From assembly GCA_029718625.1 (NCBI GenBank), contig CM056377.1:104110585-104174584 (forward strand): a stretch of DNA of 64,000 bases, in the 5' to 3' direction. Position numbers and translations under genes: made by a program. This DNA comes from Synaphobranchus kaupii (Eukaryota > Chordata > Actinopteri > Anguilliformes > Synaphobranchidae). Shown here piece after piece: positions 1 through 11,540 of this stretch; the stretch's first letter is position 1; each line of letters starts with the position of its first letter. The notes beneath the pieces are model-generated. The model worked only from the letters and a program-made list of their open reading frames with translations, ran no database searches and was not told the DNA's origin.

Positions 1-3000
1 CACTTTCCTCAAGTTTCACCATGTGGATTTAGCTTTGTTCAGACTGGAATTTATTGGAGTGTTGTTTAAGCTTAATAAAAGGTTGGACTCAGTCTGACCA
101 CATGAAACTTGTTCCAGCAAGTGTTGTTTTTTATCCTTACATAAATTTACATTTCATTAAAAGGCAGCTCTTCATATAAAAGGCCTTAAGTTTTTTTAAA
201 CAAATGTGTGTACATTATCCAGTTGTATCACAGCTACTTGCTTACTATGAAAAAAGATTATTCAATCTGTTAGGTACTTTTTATCCTGGAGTCTTTCCTA
301 TTTGAATATTTACAATGTTGTAAATTGCTTTCTTACTACTTACTCGCTACTTCTTCCTTGTAGGGTAAGACTATAAAGATACCACAATATTTTTAGACTG
401 TTTAATCAACAATGTGATTGCTGCTATCTAGCCTGGTCTATATTTATGAACCGAAGATGCTGTTAAGTGTTGAGAAGGAGAGCTGTCTCTGTGGATTGTA
501 GAGAATGCTTTTGTGTAGTGTTGAGAGGTTTGTCAACTGTTCACACTCAAGCTGCCATCTCAGCTAGAGGCAGATGTTCCCTAGAAGCAAACAGTTGGTT
601 TTTACACCAACAACACAGTGTGAAACAGATGTTGCCAGAACAACTTGTTCCTGGCATGGAAGACAATTTATATCCTGTCAATTCTTCAGTTTACTTTTAG
701 TTACTACAGGGAATGGATTTGATTTTTAAAAATGTGTTTGTGACAGGATTAGAGGCCTAAAGCTGAAACAACCAGGTAGATCCGCAATGTCCTACAGAGT
801 TATGTTGAACAGAAGCAAGGAGACAGTTAGTCTGACCTTGTCAATGATAAACATGTCAACCGTGTCTGTAGGTAATCCAGACCACAGATGAGGGGCTGGT
901 AGCTTGAGCCATAATGAGGGAGATATCTATCTGGCACTGTTTCAACAAGCTAAAGTGGCCGGAGCAGGTCGACGAGTGTGTTGAAGCCTGCAGATAATGT
1001 CTGACCTGGCAGTATGCTTTTTGTCTATGTTGATGTAATGGATCCATTACTCTTTCCCAACAGTCTACCTCTTAGCACTAACTGAGCTTTTTTCCCCTCC
1101 CTGCAGGGAAATTGAGAACAAGACAAAGAATCTACATTACATTCCAGAGAGCCATGAATCACAAAGAAATGATAGGTAATCAATACAAAGTACCATTGCT
1201 TGAAGGTGTATTTCTTGACTGATGCTAATTTCAAAATGCATTTCAATTGTAAATCTTGTAGCCTAATTAATCTTTTTGAGGTTTTATAATATAAAAAGTC
1301 AAAACTCCAGGCATCTTATTTACCATAGCAATACATTGTATGTTAATATGCTTTAAAGCTTTTTTCATCTTTTTTTCCCCAGAATGTTTTCAGTTCTGGA
1401 GTGTGAGAACTTAAATCTGGTGCTCGGTTGAATATATATTATGAAAAAAAACACATACTGAACTCTTCTCTGATGGAAATCCAGCTGAATTTATGTCCTG
1501 AGAGAGGGCGCATGTCACCGACGTAAATTTTGTTGCTGGGTGCATTGAAAAGGGAAGGCCCATTAACCGAGGAGATTCAGTAAACAATGGGACTGATCAG
1601 GAGGCAAATGCAAACAGCTGCAAGGCTCTCTGCACACACTGAACTGCAAGGGCTGTTTGAATGGGAGCCAGGAAAATAGATGTTCTGCTCTTGCCATCAC
1701 AAAAAGGAAAGCAAGTGGAGTAAAAATCTCCTTTTTGCATTGAGGCATTAGAAAATCTTAGAAAGTGAACTGAAATCAGTTATGTGGCTTGGACTTAGAA
1801 TAAGTCTAAATGCTCACAAAATGTGCAATTAAAGACTAAAGATTAAATTGTATATTTATTAACTAAATTAAATTAAAACCATGAAACTAATATAAATAAT
1901 ATAGTACAGTGCATTTTATTGTTATTTGGTTACTTTTTCCCAATACTGCTTCAATACATTTTAAATGTAATTGCTGATAGTATGTTTGCACAGATATATT
2001 AATAATAATTTAGCAGCTAGGAAATGTCTTGACTGTACGTTAGCTCATTGAATGAACAGTAGCTGACAAAAAATATGTTTTAATTATTTTTAAAGTTGAA
2101 TCCTTTGGCCCTGGAATGTAAGCGGTCATAGTACTCATATGATAATTAGGAGGCAGGATTTCCATGACTTTGCCAGGGATAGGTTCTACCTTCCATGTGC
2201 TGCGACAACACAGGGAGAGAGAACTGCAGAAGAAATGGTTGGGTGAAAATGTGCAGGCTGCAGCTGTAGACCATATAGCATCTATGACGCTGCTGCTGCT
2301 CCCCCCCCCCTCCCCTTTTTTTTTCTCAAGGCCTGCAGGCTTTGACCTGTAAATGGGTGCCCAGACAAGGCCTAATCTGCCACCCATGCACGCACAGGCG
2401 TCAGGTCTGCGTGGCTCCAAAGAAATAACAGATACTTATCTTCTTCTATTTCTTTCTCTCCTTTTTTAGGGGGTGGGGGGGGGGGGAAATACAATATTTC
2501 CATTTAATCAGTTGAGCCATTGTAACTGATTGTACTCTAAATGAATAGAGTTTATGAAACACTATGTAGCTTTAATTTCTTGCATGAAAAACATGGTTTG
2601 GTGTTGCTACATAGCTAACCAGTGATGGACAATGTGAACTGAAATGTCTTCCTTTTTGTGCCAAAGTGAATAGTGATTTGATTTTTTAAAAATGTTGATG
2701 TTCATTGTGTAAAAGAATTATGCTCTCTGTCCCATAGGATTTTATATCTCTTCCAGTATTTTTTCAAATAAAATTGAATCGAATATAACATACAAATTAT
2801 TGGCATATTTACAGTATCCAATGTCCCTTTATACGTCATAATTTAATTTGGGGATTTGTAATTGAGCTCTGAATATGTAACAGAAAATTATCAAATGTAA
2901 ATTTCAATTAATTTTAAATACACATAATCATCTTCTAGCTAATCATCTTCTCTCGGGAGGAGACACCAAGAAAACAAAATGCAACTGGTTTGAAGTTGCA

Positions 3001-3445
3001 GAAAGGCATGATTGCTTTGTTAAGGCTCTCATTGGGCAAAGGATTAAGCCTTTATTGCACAAATTTAGGTTTTACATGGGACAAATTATTCTTTATTCTC
3101 TATTTCTAGGATTATATAGGACCCCCCCCAAAAAAAAGCACCCAGAAGTGTCATGTATTTTCTGCACATGTATTTTAAGAACACTATGTAGGCAATATAA
3201 TAACAACACAAGCAGTATAATAACAAACAGCCTTTGTTCAATTTAAAATACCAAATGCTTACTGATATTACTGATGTCAAAATCTTTGAAAATCATGTGC
3301 ATCTCATTTAAACATTGAAAATGTATTTCATCAAGAGTGAAATTTCTTTCTGAAAGTAAATGCCTGCAGAATCGAGTGGGCCAAAATGGTTTTGAACCAA
3401 AAAACGAATACACCACATTGCACTAGTTTAGTTCAGTGTTCAGTC
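1..3445. other. Intergenic, no gene recognised
   Basis: AT-rich noncoding sequence. Open frames here are short, lack convincing splice sites and resemble no family I know. A poly-C/poly-T stretch lies near 2300-2325 and a poly-G run near 2470-2487. No RNA gene was seen. Confidence 0.5.
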
Positions 3446-4620
3446 TCATTCTAGAAATCTTAAAAAGCAGTTGGTTGTGCTGATGAAACAAAGGTGTATG
3501 TTGCGTTTCTTGCACATAGCTTTCATGTGCCTTTGCATCCAGGAGCCTAGTACGCCTTGTCATTCATGACATTCCGGGTGATGTGAAACCCAGGCGGACA
3601 TCCGGGATTTGGGACTGGAGCGGTGGGTCCCTGCCTTCTCTTCTTCTCCTCATAGTCATGGGAGATCCCACCACTGGGACGGCCTCTCTTTCGCTCCAAA
3701 TCCTTCTTCATCTGCCCACTCTTCCCATTCCATTTCGCTCACAGTCTCGCCTGTACAGCAGCCAGGATGTCACCACCACCAAACCCATTAAGTGGAACAA
3801 AAGGCAGTTGTAGCTCCTCTTTGACCTGATTTTTGGTACAGTGGAGGGCTATCAGTGAATCAAGCATGTCAACCCCTCCCATGTGCCGGTTGAAATCACG
3901 CTCACAGCAGGACAACAGGAGACTTGGACGACCATTTTTCTCTCAACCTGTGTAACAGGATGTGCTCCAATCTAATCACTGAGGTGAATCACAAAGCGCT
4001 TGTCATGCCACTTTACTGCATATAGCTGACCGCTTCGGGCACTTGGCGTTTTTCCCTGAAATTATCCACGGGCAGATCTTCTCAGGTCTGTATCTGACAT
4101 CATGTTGCTGCAGGGTAAGCAGATGGAACACACAGTGTATGCCCTGATGTGACAACTCGAGCTGCAGAGGGACGTTGGTGAACCAGCTGTCAAAGAACTT
4201 GTAATTCTTGTACTTTGGTTTTGGTTCAGCCAGACGACATTTCCACTTCCTCCCACATTAGCAAGCTCAGGGGGCTGCAATACTTTTCCTGAATAGATCT
4301 CAAGGTTGTGTGAAATTAAAGACATGTAAACCCACAATGCCTAAGAAATACTTGAGTTCTTTCACGGTGAGGTTCAGTGGTTTTCCAGGATAACAGTGAA
4401 CGGCATGTAGATTATATTCATCAAAAAAGACTTCAAGAAGGTCTTCAGAGGAGAGGAGACATGATTTCACCAGCTGGTGGAAGGCTGTCCAACCACTCAA
4501 GGTAAGCAGGAAAACTAGTGCCGTGAAAAACAATTTCCAGCGAGGAAGCCGAAGAACATCTGCTTGGGTGTTGTTATCCTCAGGCTGATCGTCATGAGGT
4601 TGATGTTCCTAAGATGTCTC
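3446..4620 (-). pseudogene. piggyBac (PGBD-like) transposase relic
   Basis: Translating the minus strand gives dispersed pieces of a piggyBac transposase in the correct order. First comes an N-terminal catalytic-region piece near 4300-4620 containing VKELKYFLGI. Then FDSWFTNVPLQLELSSHQGIH-like sequence lies near 4130-4200, matching the family's 'D..FTS..L...L...GI' block. RDFNRHMGGVDMLDSLI lies near 3850-3900, the family's signature last-Asp region. A Cys-containing tail (MCKKRNIHLCFIS, then TNCF) ends at a stop at 3446-3448. Stops and frame changes separate the pieces, so it cannot make a transposase. The family cuts and pastes DNA at TTAA sites; no intact ends were identified. The family call is firm; the exact 5' limit is not. 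Confidence 0.8.
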
Positions 4621-4639
4621 TTCAGACCAAAATCAAAAG

Positions 4640-4785
4640 ACAAAAATAATACCATTTTGGGTAATTCCGTGGGAAAATGGCCCCTTTTGAATATTGACCT
4701 CTCAGATCTTTCTGATATTTGACACCCATAATGTAACCTTAGAGTAATGGACTATTGGTATACCTTTGAGAAAAAACACAAACAC
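4640..4785 (-). repeat. Repeat X, copy 1 (inverted partner at 7435-7565)
   Basis: The reverse complement of this stretch closely matches 7435-7565. Shared landmarks are 'GTATACCAATGG/AGTC', 'ATGGGTGTCAAATATCA.AAAGATCTGAGAGGTCAA' (seen here in two halves) and 'GGGGCCATTTTCCC'. It lies just outside the 5' end of the piggyBac relic, so it may be a terminal region of that or a related element. That link is an inference. Confidence 0.65.
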
Positions 4786-5152
4786 TCATTAAGAACATTT
4801 TCACTCCACTTTCGGCCTACCTACCTCTACTTTGCTGTGCAGTCCTGGGTAAAACAAAGGAAATTTGTGTCACTTGTCACAAAAAAAAGCTTCAAGAAGA
4901 ACAGCCAAAAACACAAGAATCCCATGAAGAAATGCCAGAAGAAGAATTGCCAAGTAATGAGGGGCAATGTGACTGGATGGACACAGAACTGGTAGACTTC
5001 AACAAGTGTGTCATGTGCCATGGGGGATTCTTCTGTCAGTAAGAAAAGTTATAAACCTCCCGAAAGTATGGTGAAAGCGGTTGAAAGCAAGCCATCAGAC
5101 AATCAAAACAAAATTTGATAAACATTTATCAATCTTCACGGGTGAACTGTTC

Positions 5153-5395
5153 CTTTAACCCAGGCGTGCACAACAAGGGCTGATCCGTTTCAGGATTTTG
5201 TGCCAACTTCTGCCCTTAATTATTTAATTGGTTCAATCATATCTTGAGTTGACATTTGGAGCACCAGCTACAGCCGCTGACTGCAAGCGTATGCTGAAGA
5301 TTTTACTGTACTCGGGTACAGGAGTGAACCAGTGTAGTTTATAGAGTTATCGAAAACTAAAACCAGGACCGGAGCTGTGCATCCCTGCTTTAACC
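5153..5395. mobile_element. hAT-type MITE with perfect 8-bp target duplication
   Basis: A 227-bp noncoding element (5161-5387) is bounded by imperfect terminal inverted repeats. The left end reads CAGGCGTGCACAAC and the right end reads GAGCTGTGCATCCCTG. The same eight bases, CTTTAACC, lie directly outside both ends (5153-5160 and 5388-5395). An 8-bp target duplication and CAGG-type ends are the hallmark of the hAT superfamily. There is no internal coding sequence, so it would have been mobilised by a transposase elsewhere. Confidence 0.85.
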
Positions 5396-5499
5396 AGTCA
5401 ATCACCCCTTGTAATAGTACTGTAAAATAAAAAGTACAAGAGATCCCACTCTGTAAATTGGTATGTATATCAGACTGTATAGAACAATATATGAAAAAT

Positions 5500-6765
5500 T
5501 GAGCAGTTTTTTAAAAAGCTTTTGAGATAATTGGATGTCACAGAACTTTTTACAGCTGAACTCTGATAAGACAGAAGTCCTAATCATTGGCCCTGAACAC
5601 ATTTCCAAACAATTACAGACATTCCTTGGTCCCCTAGCTCCAAACGTCAAGTCTGCATGTAAGAACATACAGTAGGTGTAAGTTTTTACTCTAATTCAAA
5701 CCTTAAGCAACATAGAAAAAAAATGGTTCAGTCTTGCTTTTACCAATTTAGGAATATTTCAAAAGTCAGAGCACTTTTGTCTTTTAGCAACACAGAGAGA
5801 ATCATATCTACTTTTATATCGTCTCATCGCGATTATTGTAATACCTCGCTCTGTAGCTCAGCTTCAAATTGTACAGATTTCCACAGCCAGTCTATTGACC
5901 TGACCACACGTTTTTCCCACATCACCCAAATATTGGCTTCTTTGTACTGGTTGCCTGTTGCCTTTAAAATCAATTTTAAAGTTTTACGAGTCACATACAA
6001 AGCCTTACATGGCTTGGCGCCTGATTATATCACTGAACTTTTAAAACCCTACTCAGTTTAATTGGCTAAAAAAATAATTCTCTCCCTTTCCACCTCAGCT
6101 GATGTGTGGTGAGCATACTGGCGCAAAATGGCTGCCGTTGCATCACCCAGGTGGGTGCTAACACATTGGTGGTGGTAGAGGCGAGTTTCCCCCTCATCAT
6201 TGTAAAGCGCTTTGAGTGTCTAGAAAGGCGCTATATAAATGCCATGCATTATTATTATTATTACTGTCCTCAGAGCCCTCTCATGTCTGCCAGCCTTGGT
6301 CTTTCGGCTGTTCCAGAGTCTAGGTTAAAATCAAGGGGTGATTTTTCTGTGTTGACCTGTAGGCTCTGGAACAGGCTTCCATACAGTATTAGGTCTGATA
6401 CAGTCCCTGTTAAATCTCACCTTAAAACCCACTTTTATAAAATTGCATTCCATAATAACATAGCTATTAACAATCGATGTTTTTATTCTTTTATAATTTT
6501 TTTATTTTTACCTTTTTACCACTGGGTTTTTAATGCAACAATTTCCTTTTACTTTGTTTTACTTTTAGTATGCTTATTTCTTCGCCTCGTTTTATTTCTT
6601 TGTGTTTTAGTATTGCTAATTTTGTATATTGCTATTCTATAGTTGCTGTTCTTTTTTCTACTTTATGCTGCTCTTTAATTAGTACCTTATTCTTTTATAT
6701 TCTGGAAAGAACTTTGTGCTCTATGCTTGAAAGGTGCTATATAAATAAAATGTATTTTATTATAA
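5500..6765 (+). pseudogene. 5'-truncated L2-group LINE fragment (reverse transcriptase C-terminus)
   Basis: The plus strand encodes broken pieces of the C-terminal reverse-transcriptase region of an L2-type non-LTR retrotransposon. NWMSQNFLQLNSDKTEVLIIG lies near 5530-5590. SHRDYCN, HITQILASLYWLPV and FKVLRVTYKALHGLAPDYI lie between 5810 and 6030. SRLKSRGDFSVLTCRLWNRLP and SHLKTHFYKIAF lie between 6310 and 6450. The copy ends with a tail containing GGTGCTATATAAATAAAATG near 6730-6760. It lacks the endonuclease and RT catalytic core, contains frame breaks, and is split at 6097-6265 by a nested SINE-like insertion. It is dead. Confidence 0.85.
6097..6265 (+). mobile_element. SINE-like insertion nested in the L2 fragment
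   Basis: This segment interrupts the LINE reading frame between '...LLKPYS' and 'LGLSAVPESRLK'. It ends in the conserved fish tail 'AAAGCGCTTTGAGTGTCTAG', followed by GGCGCTATATAAATGC and a short (ATT)n run. A tail of that type is shared by L2 LINEs and SINEs that borrow their machinery. The 5' boundary is approximate and no clear target duplication was found. Confidence 0.65.
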
Positions 6766-7434
6766 TTAGATTATTAAGTTTAATTAATTAATGCAAAGTG
6801 TTCATGACCCATGTTGTAGAGCAGGGTTGTGTCCAAATCAGAGCTCTATCTACTGCGCCCTTTCTCCTGCGTACTGTGCACTGGCCGAAGTGTGCTGTTT
6901 AATGTGCACTGTTTAGCAGTCCGCGAAAAATATCCGCCATACTATTTTCCAACCGCACTGTGGAAGTGTCGTAAGCAGGTACTTAGACGTCCCCCACTCT
7001 TGCGCTACCATGTCACGTGTTGTTTTTTTTGTATTTGAAGGAAAACTAAGCTGCGCCTCATTTTTTTTAAAACAAAGCTTCACGTCATATTTATGTGACC
7101 AAAATGTTAGTGTACTTCTTGAAAAGTGTGCTCCCGAATGTACTGAGCGAAACCCCGGAAGTAAGTGTGTCCGGGTGTATACTGTATACCATTAAGTATA
7201 CTGTAATTTGAAAGATTTTCACGTACTCTATGATTTCTCACCATATCTACTCACCAAGGCTACTGAACAGTGTGAAAGAGTGCTGATTCGGACACGGCCC
7301 AAGTCCTTTGTGATTACAGTGAGACCAAGATATTGTTTTTACCATTTACGGTTGTCAAACTGTAGGTCTTGAAATTAGAGGTTGGTAGGCCAAGGTGTAG
7401 GGGTGAAAATGGCAACTTTGTCCCTAATTTTGTT

Positions 7435-7565
7435 AATGATGGTTTGTGTTTTTTTCCCAAAAGTATACCAATGGTCATTGGTCCAATGTTGCATCATGGG
7501 TGTCAAATATCATAAAGATCTGAGAGGTCAAGATTCAAAAAGGGTCATTTTCCCCCAGAATGACC
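7435..7565 (+). repeat. Repeat X, copy 2
   Basis: This is the inverted counterpart of 4640-4785, sharing 'AAGTATACCAATGG', 'CATCATGGGTGTCAAATATCA' (first 20 bases or so) and 'GATCTGAGAGGTCAAGATTC'. The two copies face each other across the L2 fragment and the hAT MITE. They may be the two ends of one decayed element or separate insertions; the sequence alone does not decide. Confidence 0.65.
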
Positions 7566-7830
7566 CTTTCAGAAAAAATGAAAGTAGTTGTAAGATTAGC
7601 CAAGAGTAACTATAGCTTGCTTATTCTCCCCTATTCTTTATTTGTTTACTCTCTGTTTAAAGTAGTTTCTTTTTTATATCATTACTATATGCCTAAATAC
7701 AGTGTGTTTTATGTGTATACAGTATATATACATATACATACTGTATTATACAGTGTAGGTGTATGCACGGAAGGGGTGTGTGTATGTGTGTGTGGGCATG
7801 CGCACGTGTGCGTGCAGGTGATGGGGTGTA

Positions 7831-7837
<7 letters not shown>

Positions 7838-7887
<50 letters not shown>
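7838..7887. repeat. (TG)n microsatellite
   Basis: A nearly pure TG run, preceded by an interrupted TG/CG-rich stretch from about 7778. Any open frame through it is an artefact of the dinucleotide repeat. Confidence 0.95.
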
Positions 7888-7890
<3 letters not shown>

Positions 7891-7946
7891 TCAATCAAGC
7901 TGTATGTGGGCATTTTGCTGTCAAAAATCTTAACTCTAACATTTCA

Positions 7947-8075
7947 CTACCACTCATACGTTTCTGCAGTCCACTCCTCCTCACTGACACTGCCCTCAGG
8001 TTCACTGTCATCTCTATCTGAGGTCCTAACAGCCCGATTGGGCTCCTTTCTTCCATAGAAATATTCAGTGTCCAT
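7947..8075 (-). pseudogene. Possible transposase N-terminal fragment
   Basis: A 42-codon minus-strand frame starts at ATG (8073-8075) and ends at TAG. It reads MDTEYFYGRKEPNRA, followed by an acidic SDRDDSEPEGSVSEEEW segment. Acidic N-termini like this are common in piggyBac transposases, and piggyBac relics lie nearby. That resemblance is only compositional, so the assignment is tentative. Confidence 0.25.
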
Positions 8076-8399
8076 TTCCTGTTAATAACAGTTCATATGT
8101 TGACAAAAAAATTTGACCAATGCCATCACTTTACATAAAATTACGTGTCCTGCATGGAGCATGATATTGCCCTGAAAAGTACCCTGCTGTACAATGTAGG
8201 CCTGAGGCAGCAAAAAGAAAACTACCTTTTTCCAATATATACCTAAACAAAAAATATGATTTTCATAAACTGGCTAAATTCTGAAATGTAACCCACCTTT
8301 TCACCAGACCATGTGCTCCTGCCAGGCTGCTTCCTCAAAGAAAGTCCCTCCCCCAATATTTACATCATACCCACGTAAGCACCTCATTGGGTTGATTTC

Positions 8400-11090
8400 T
8401 GACATGTCATCAAACACTACTATGCAGGAAAAAAAATACTAGGGAGAGGTGTTAGGGAGAAAAAGGTTTTCTGTTGACTGAGGGCAACACTGTGCAGTAG
8501 AGTATATGGATTATATAATTAATATGAGAATTGAAAAGCTAATGTTTTCTATTTGGTCATTAAGCCACAGTCCTGGCTGCTTGTTGAAGGTGAAGATACT
8601 GATCAACTGAACTCTGGAGGTAGATTATTATTTTTGTGTTGAGAGAACACTACTTTTAGAGTAATGTTAACATGATATTATTTCATTTGATATCTAAATT
8701 CTGTGTATCTAAAAGTAACATTTCACTTCAAAAATGTGATGATTTAGTCAAGAAAAATGAATGCAGTTTTATCCATAAAATCATACATTAGAGTGTCATT
8801 ATGCAAGCATTGTTCAATTGTAATGATGCTGTGGCTCCTTGCCATTTTACTGATGGTTTAATGCGTGTACTGTTCTTTGAAATTATGGGAGCTGTTCCTG
8901 AGACGACCTCACTTGGGTATGGGCAGTACAAGTACTAAGTCTTGGAACAGAAAGGTTATGCTTTATGCGTTTCTCCTTACTCTTGTTTGGCAGGCTTATG
9001 TATGAATCATATATTAGCTGGACACAGGCATCCTGGTTCCTTGGTTTCCCCACATTTGTAAGCCCCACCTGCCATAATTTCCAAGTGTAACATCTTTTGC
9101 CCTGGGTTGTTTTTCTTCTCTTTTCTGAAAGGCTTTCATGGCTATCAGTGAAGGTGTTGATTTAAACAAAGATGGGAGGGTCTTCTTATTGGTCTGGGGC
9201 TTTCAATAACATGCCTGGACAGAATAAAACTGCATGTGTGTGCTTTTCAAGCTAGCATTCTCTAAAAAAGACAAAATATTAGGATTTTTAAGATTTTTGT
9301 ACACAAAAAAGTAGATAAACAAGCAACGTTCTTCATATTCTTTCTCAATTTAATTATTAAGTTCAAATTAAAAGGATGTCTTCTTCTTGAAAGACATTAT
9401 ATAATTTGGCTATCATTGGGGTAATTCAATTGGTTGTAAACTAAGGTACGACAGTCATACTCTTTACAGCAGTTGTACCCCACAGGACAACTAACTGTTC
9501 AAAGCTCTTCAAACCCATATAATGAGACTTAAAAATCTGACGAGTCTTACTCTCAATGTCTATTCACTCTCACACAAGATCTCACTTCAGTAGCATCTGT
9601 CAGTAAATGTTCTGTTGAGTATTTTCAAAAGGACATAACAAAAAAGACACACCACGATAACACTACTGCTAACATTTCACTTGGGGTGTTGCATGTTCCT
9701 GGAACAGATATTAGTGGTTCGCACATTTTGAACAACCTACTTTTCTCTGTATGCATTTTAAACAAACATATATTCCACATAAATTTCCAACTTTTTTTTA
9801 TTATAAACTATATGTTTCACAATTATATTTAATATGTTCAGATTTTGTATTAAGTAGCAGCCTGGATACTTACATTATGTGCAATTTAGTTACAATAAGT
9901 AAATAAGTTACACATTTAAAGGACATGCAGTCAAGAATAACAAAAAATAGGAAAACATTAATTAGCAAGGGTAGGTGTGCCCCATCCCCCCACCGCAAAC
10001 ATTACCAACTGGAAGCAATTCTAAGAGGAGTAGAGATCAACTCTGGCTGCAGACACCAGTACTTATAATCTTGCACTCTGTCATTTCCTGTGCTTCTGGC
10101 TTCTCTTGGCTTTTATTGTCAAGTTCATCTCATTAAAGAAAAAGGTGTTGTCTAAAAGCAGTTGTGCCCATTTTATTTCAAAGTGATGTTGCACAGACCA
10201 ACTGAAAGTGTGTTTCATATTTTATAAAATATCCTTTTAACAATGTATTCTTACTCTTGCACAATACACTAGCTCATGTAGCCTACACGTTTTAAATATT
10301 CATGTAAAAATATGACAGAAGTGTTTTTGTCTTGATTTCCCTGCACATTTGAAATCCTAGGTGGCCTACTCTACACACTTGGGAAATGTAATTACTATAC
10401 CATGCGCGGATTGGTTACCCATCTGTAGAAAAATATAATGTCGAAACTATAATAGTAGACCAGCCTATATGTTAAACTAATACGAAGATTAGAATGAACA
10501 AGGGACCATCAAATCAAATATTTGTTCTGATGGTAGGCGACGTCAACCCCCTGAAGCATTTGTCGTAGCATCGTTCACAGCATTTAGACTCGGTTGAAAA
10601 TACACCCCTCTCTTGGTTTAAGAGTGATTACGATCCATGCTCAGCGATGAGTTATCACTTTTGTTATTATTATTGTTATTATTATTATTATCATTATTAT
10701 CCATTTGTTGCTACGCGAGCAATGGTGTAATTTCCACGAGTCTTTCACGAGTTTTAACGACAAATAGTTTAACCCAAAATACCTAATAGCAACAACAAGC
10801 AAACATTCAGTCAGTAGTTTGACGGGTGCGCCCCTGGGTGTTAGGCTATTAAGCTACCTAGTTATGTTCGCTTCGTTAGTTTTATTTTTCGAGTTAAAGA
10901 AATAAAGAAAAACGAATAGCCTAATCCACGCTTTATTTGTGGTTCAAACACACACTTAATTTTGCCAAAACAGCTAAAATAGTGCCATCTGGATCAGGCA
11001 CCGTAAATTAAAGTGTAAATATAAATAAAAATATCCGCGATGCATTCACTATAGTCTACAATTTATGTTCACGCAGATCAAGTTTTGCAC
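8400..11090. other. Intergenic upstream of SYDE2, no gene recognised
   Basis: AT-rich sequence without convincing exons. A short (ATT)n run lies at about 10660-10700. Regulatory sequence for the downstream gene may lie here, but none can be defined from sequence alone. Confidence 0.45.
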
Positions 11091-11159
11091 TCTAAAAAGC
11101 TCTATTCTCCAACATGGTAAACATCCCAAAAAGAAGCTTGCGATTAGAGCTTGCGCAAT

Positions 11160-11540
11160 ACGCGTTATAACCTTTCACCCCCGCTAGAAAATATTCCAAG
11201 CATTTGAACTGCGGGGGGCTAAGGCGGGGGGTGGTGCAAGGGGGGGCAAGTGAGCTACCAAGCGGGCTGGGCTTGCAGGCGAAGTACAGAGAGCGAGCGG
11301 TGACAGACAGTGGAGAATGGAGAGGGCTCCGGATCGTAGGGGAGTTTTGATCGAAGAAAAGGCCGCTGAAATTGATTTCAACTCGCCGAAGTACATCTAC
11401 TGAAAGTGGAGAAACACAGGGGCGAAAAGGAATGGCTGATCCTCTGCGGAGGACATTATTAGCTAAACTCCGGGGGAAGAAATCCAAGAAAGGAACGACA
11501 GCTGGCGGATGCGGCGTTGCAGCTAATGGGGGGCAGAGAA
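11160..11540 (+). promoter_or_regulatory. SYDE2: GC/CpG-rich region spanning the SYDE2 5' UTR and start
   Basis: Base composition changes from AT-rich to G+C- and CpG-rich at about 11160 and stays so through the start of the coding exon. There is a G-rich block at 11210-11250. This is the usual look of a TATA-less vertebrate CpG promoter. No TATA box or transcription start site could be fixed. Confidence 0.5.

Noticed and set aside
2164..2352. Plus-strand open frame with LRQHRERELQKKWLGE
   Set aside because: It runs into a poly-C/poly-T stretch, lacks splice context and matches no family I know.
3583..3813. Plus-strand frame over the piggyBac relic
   Set aside because: Shadow of the minus-strand transposase remnant.
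7560..8021. 153-codon frame across the TG repeat
   Set aside because: Most of it is the (TG)n translated as alternating Cys/Val.
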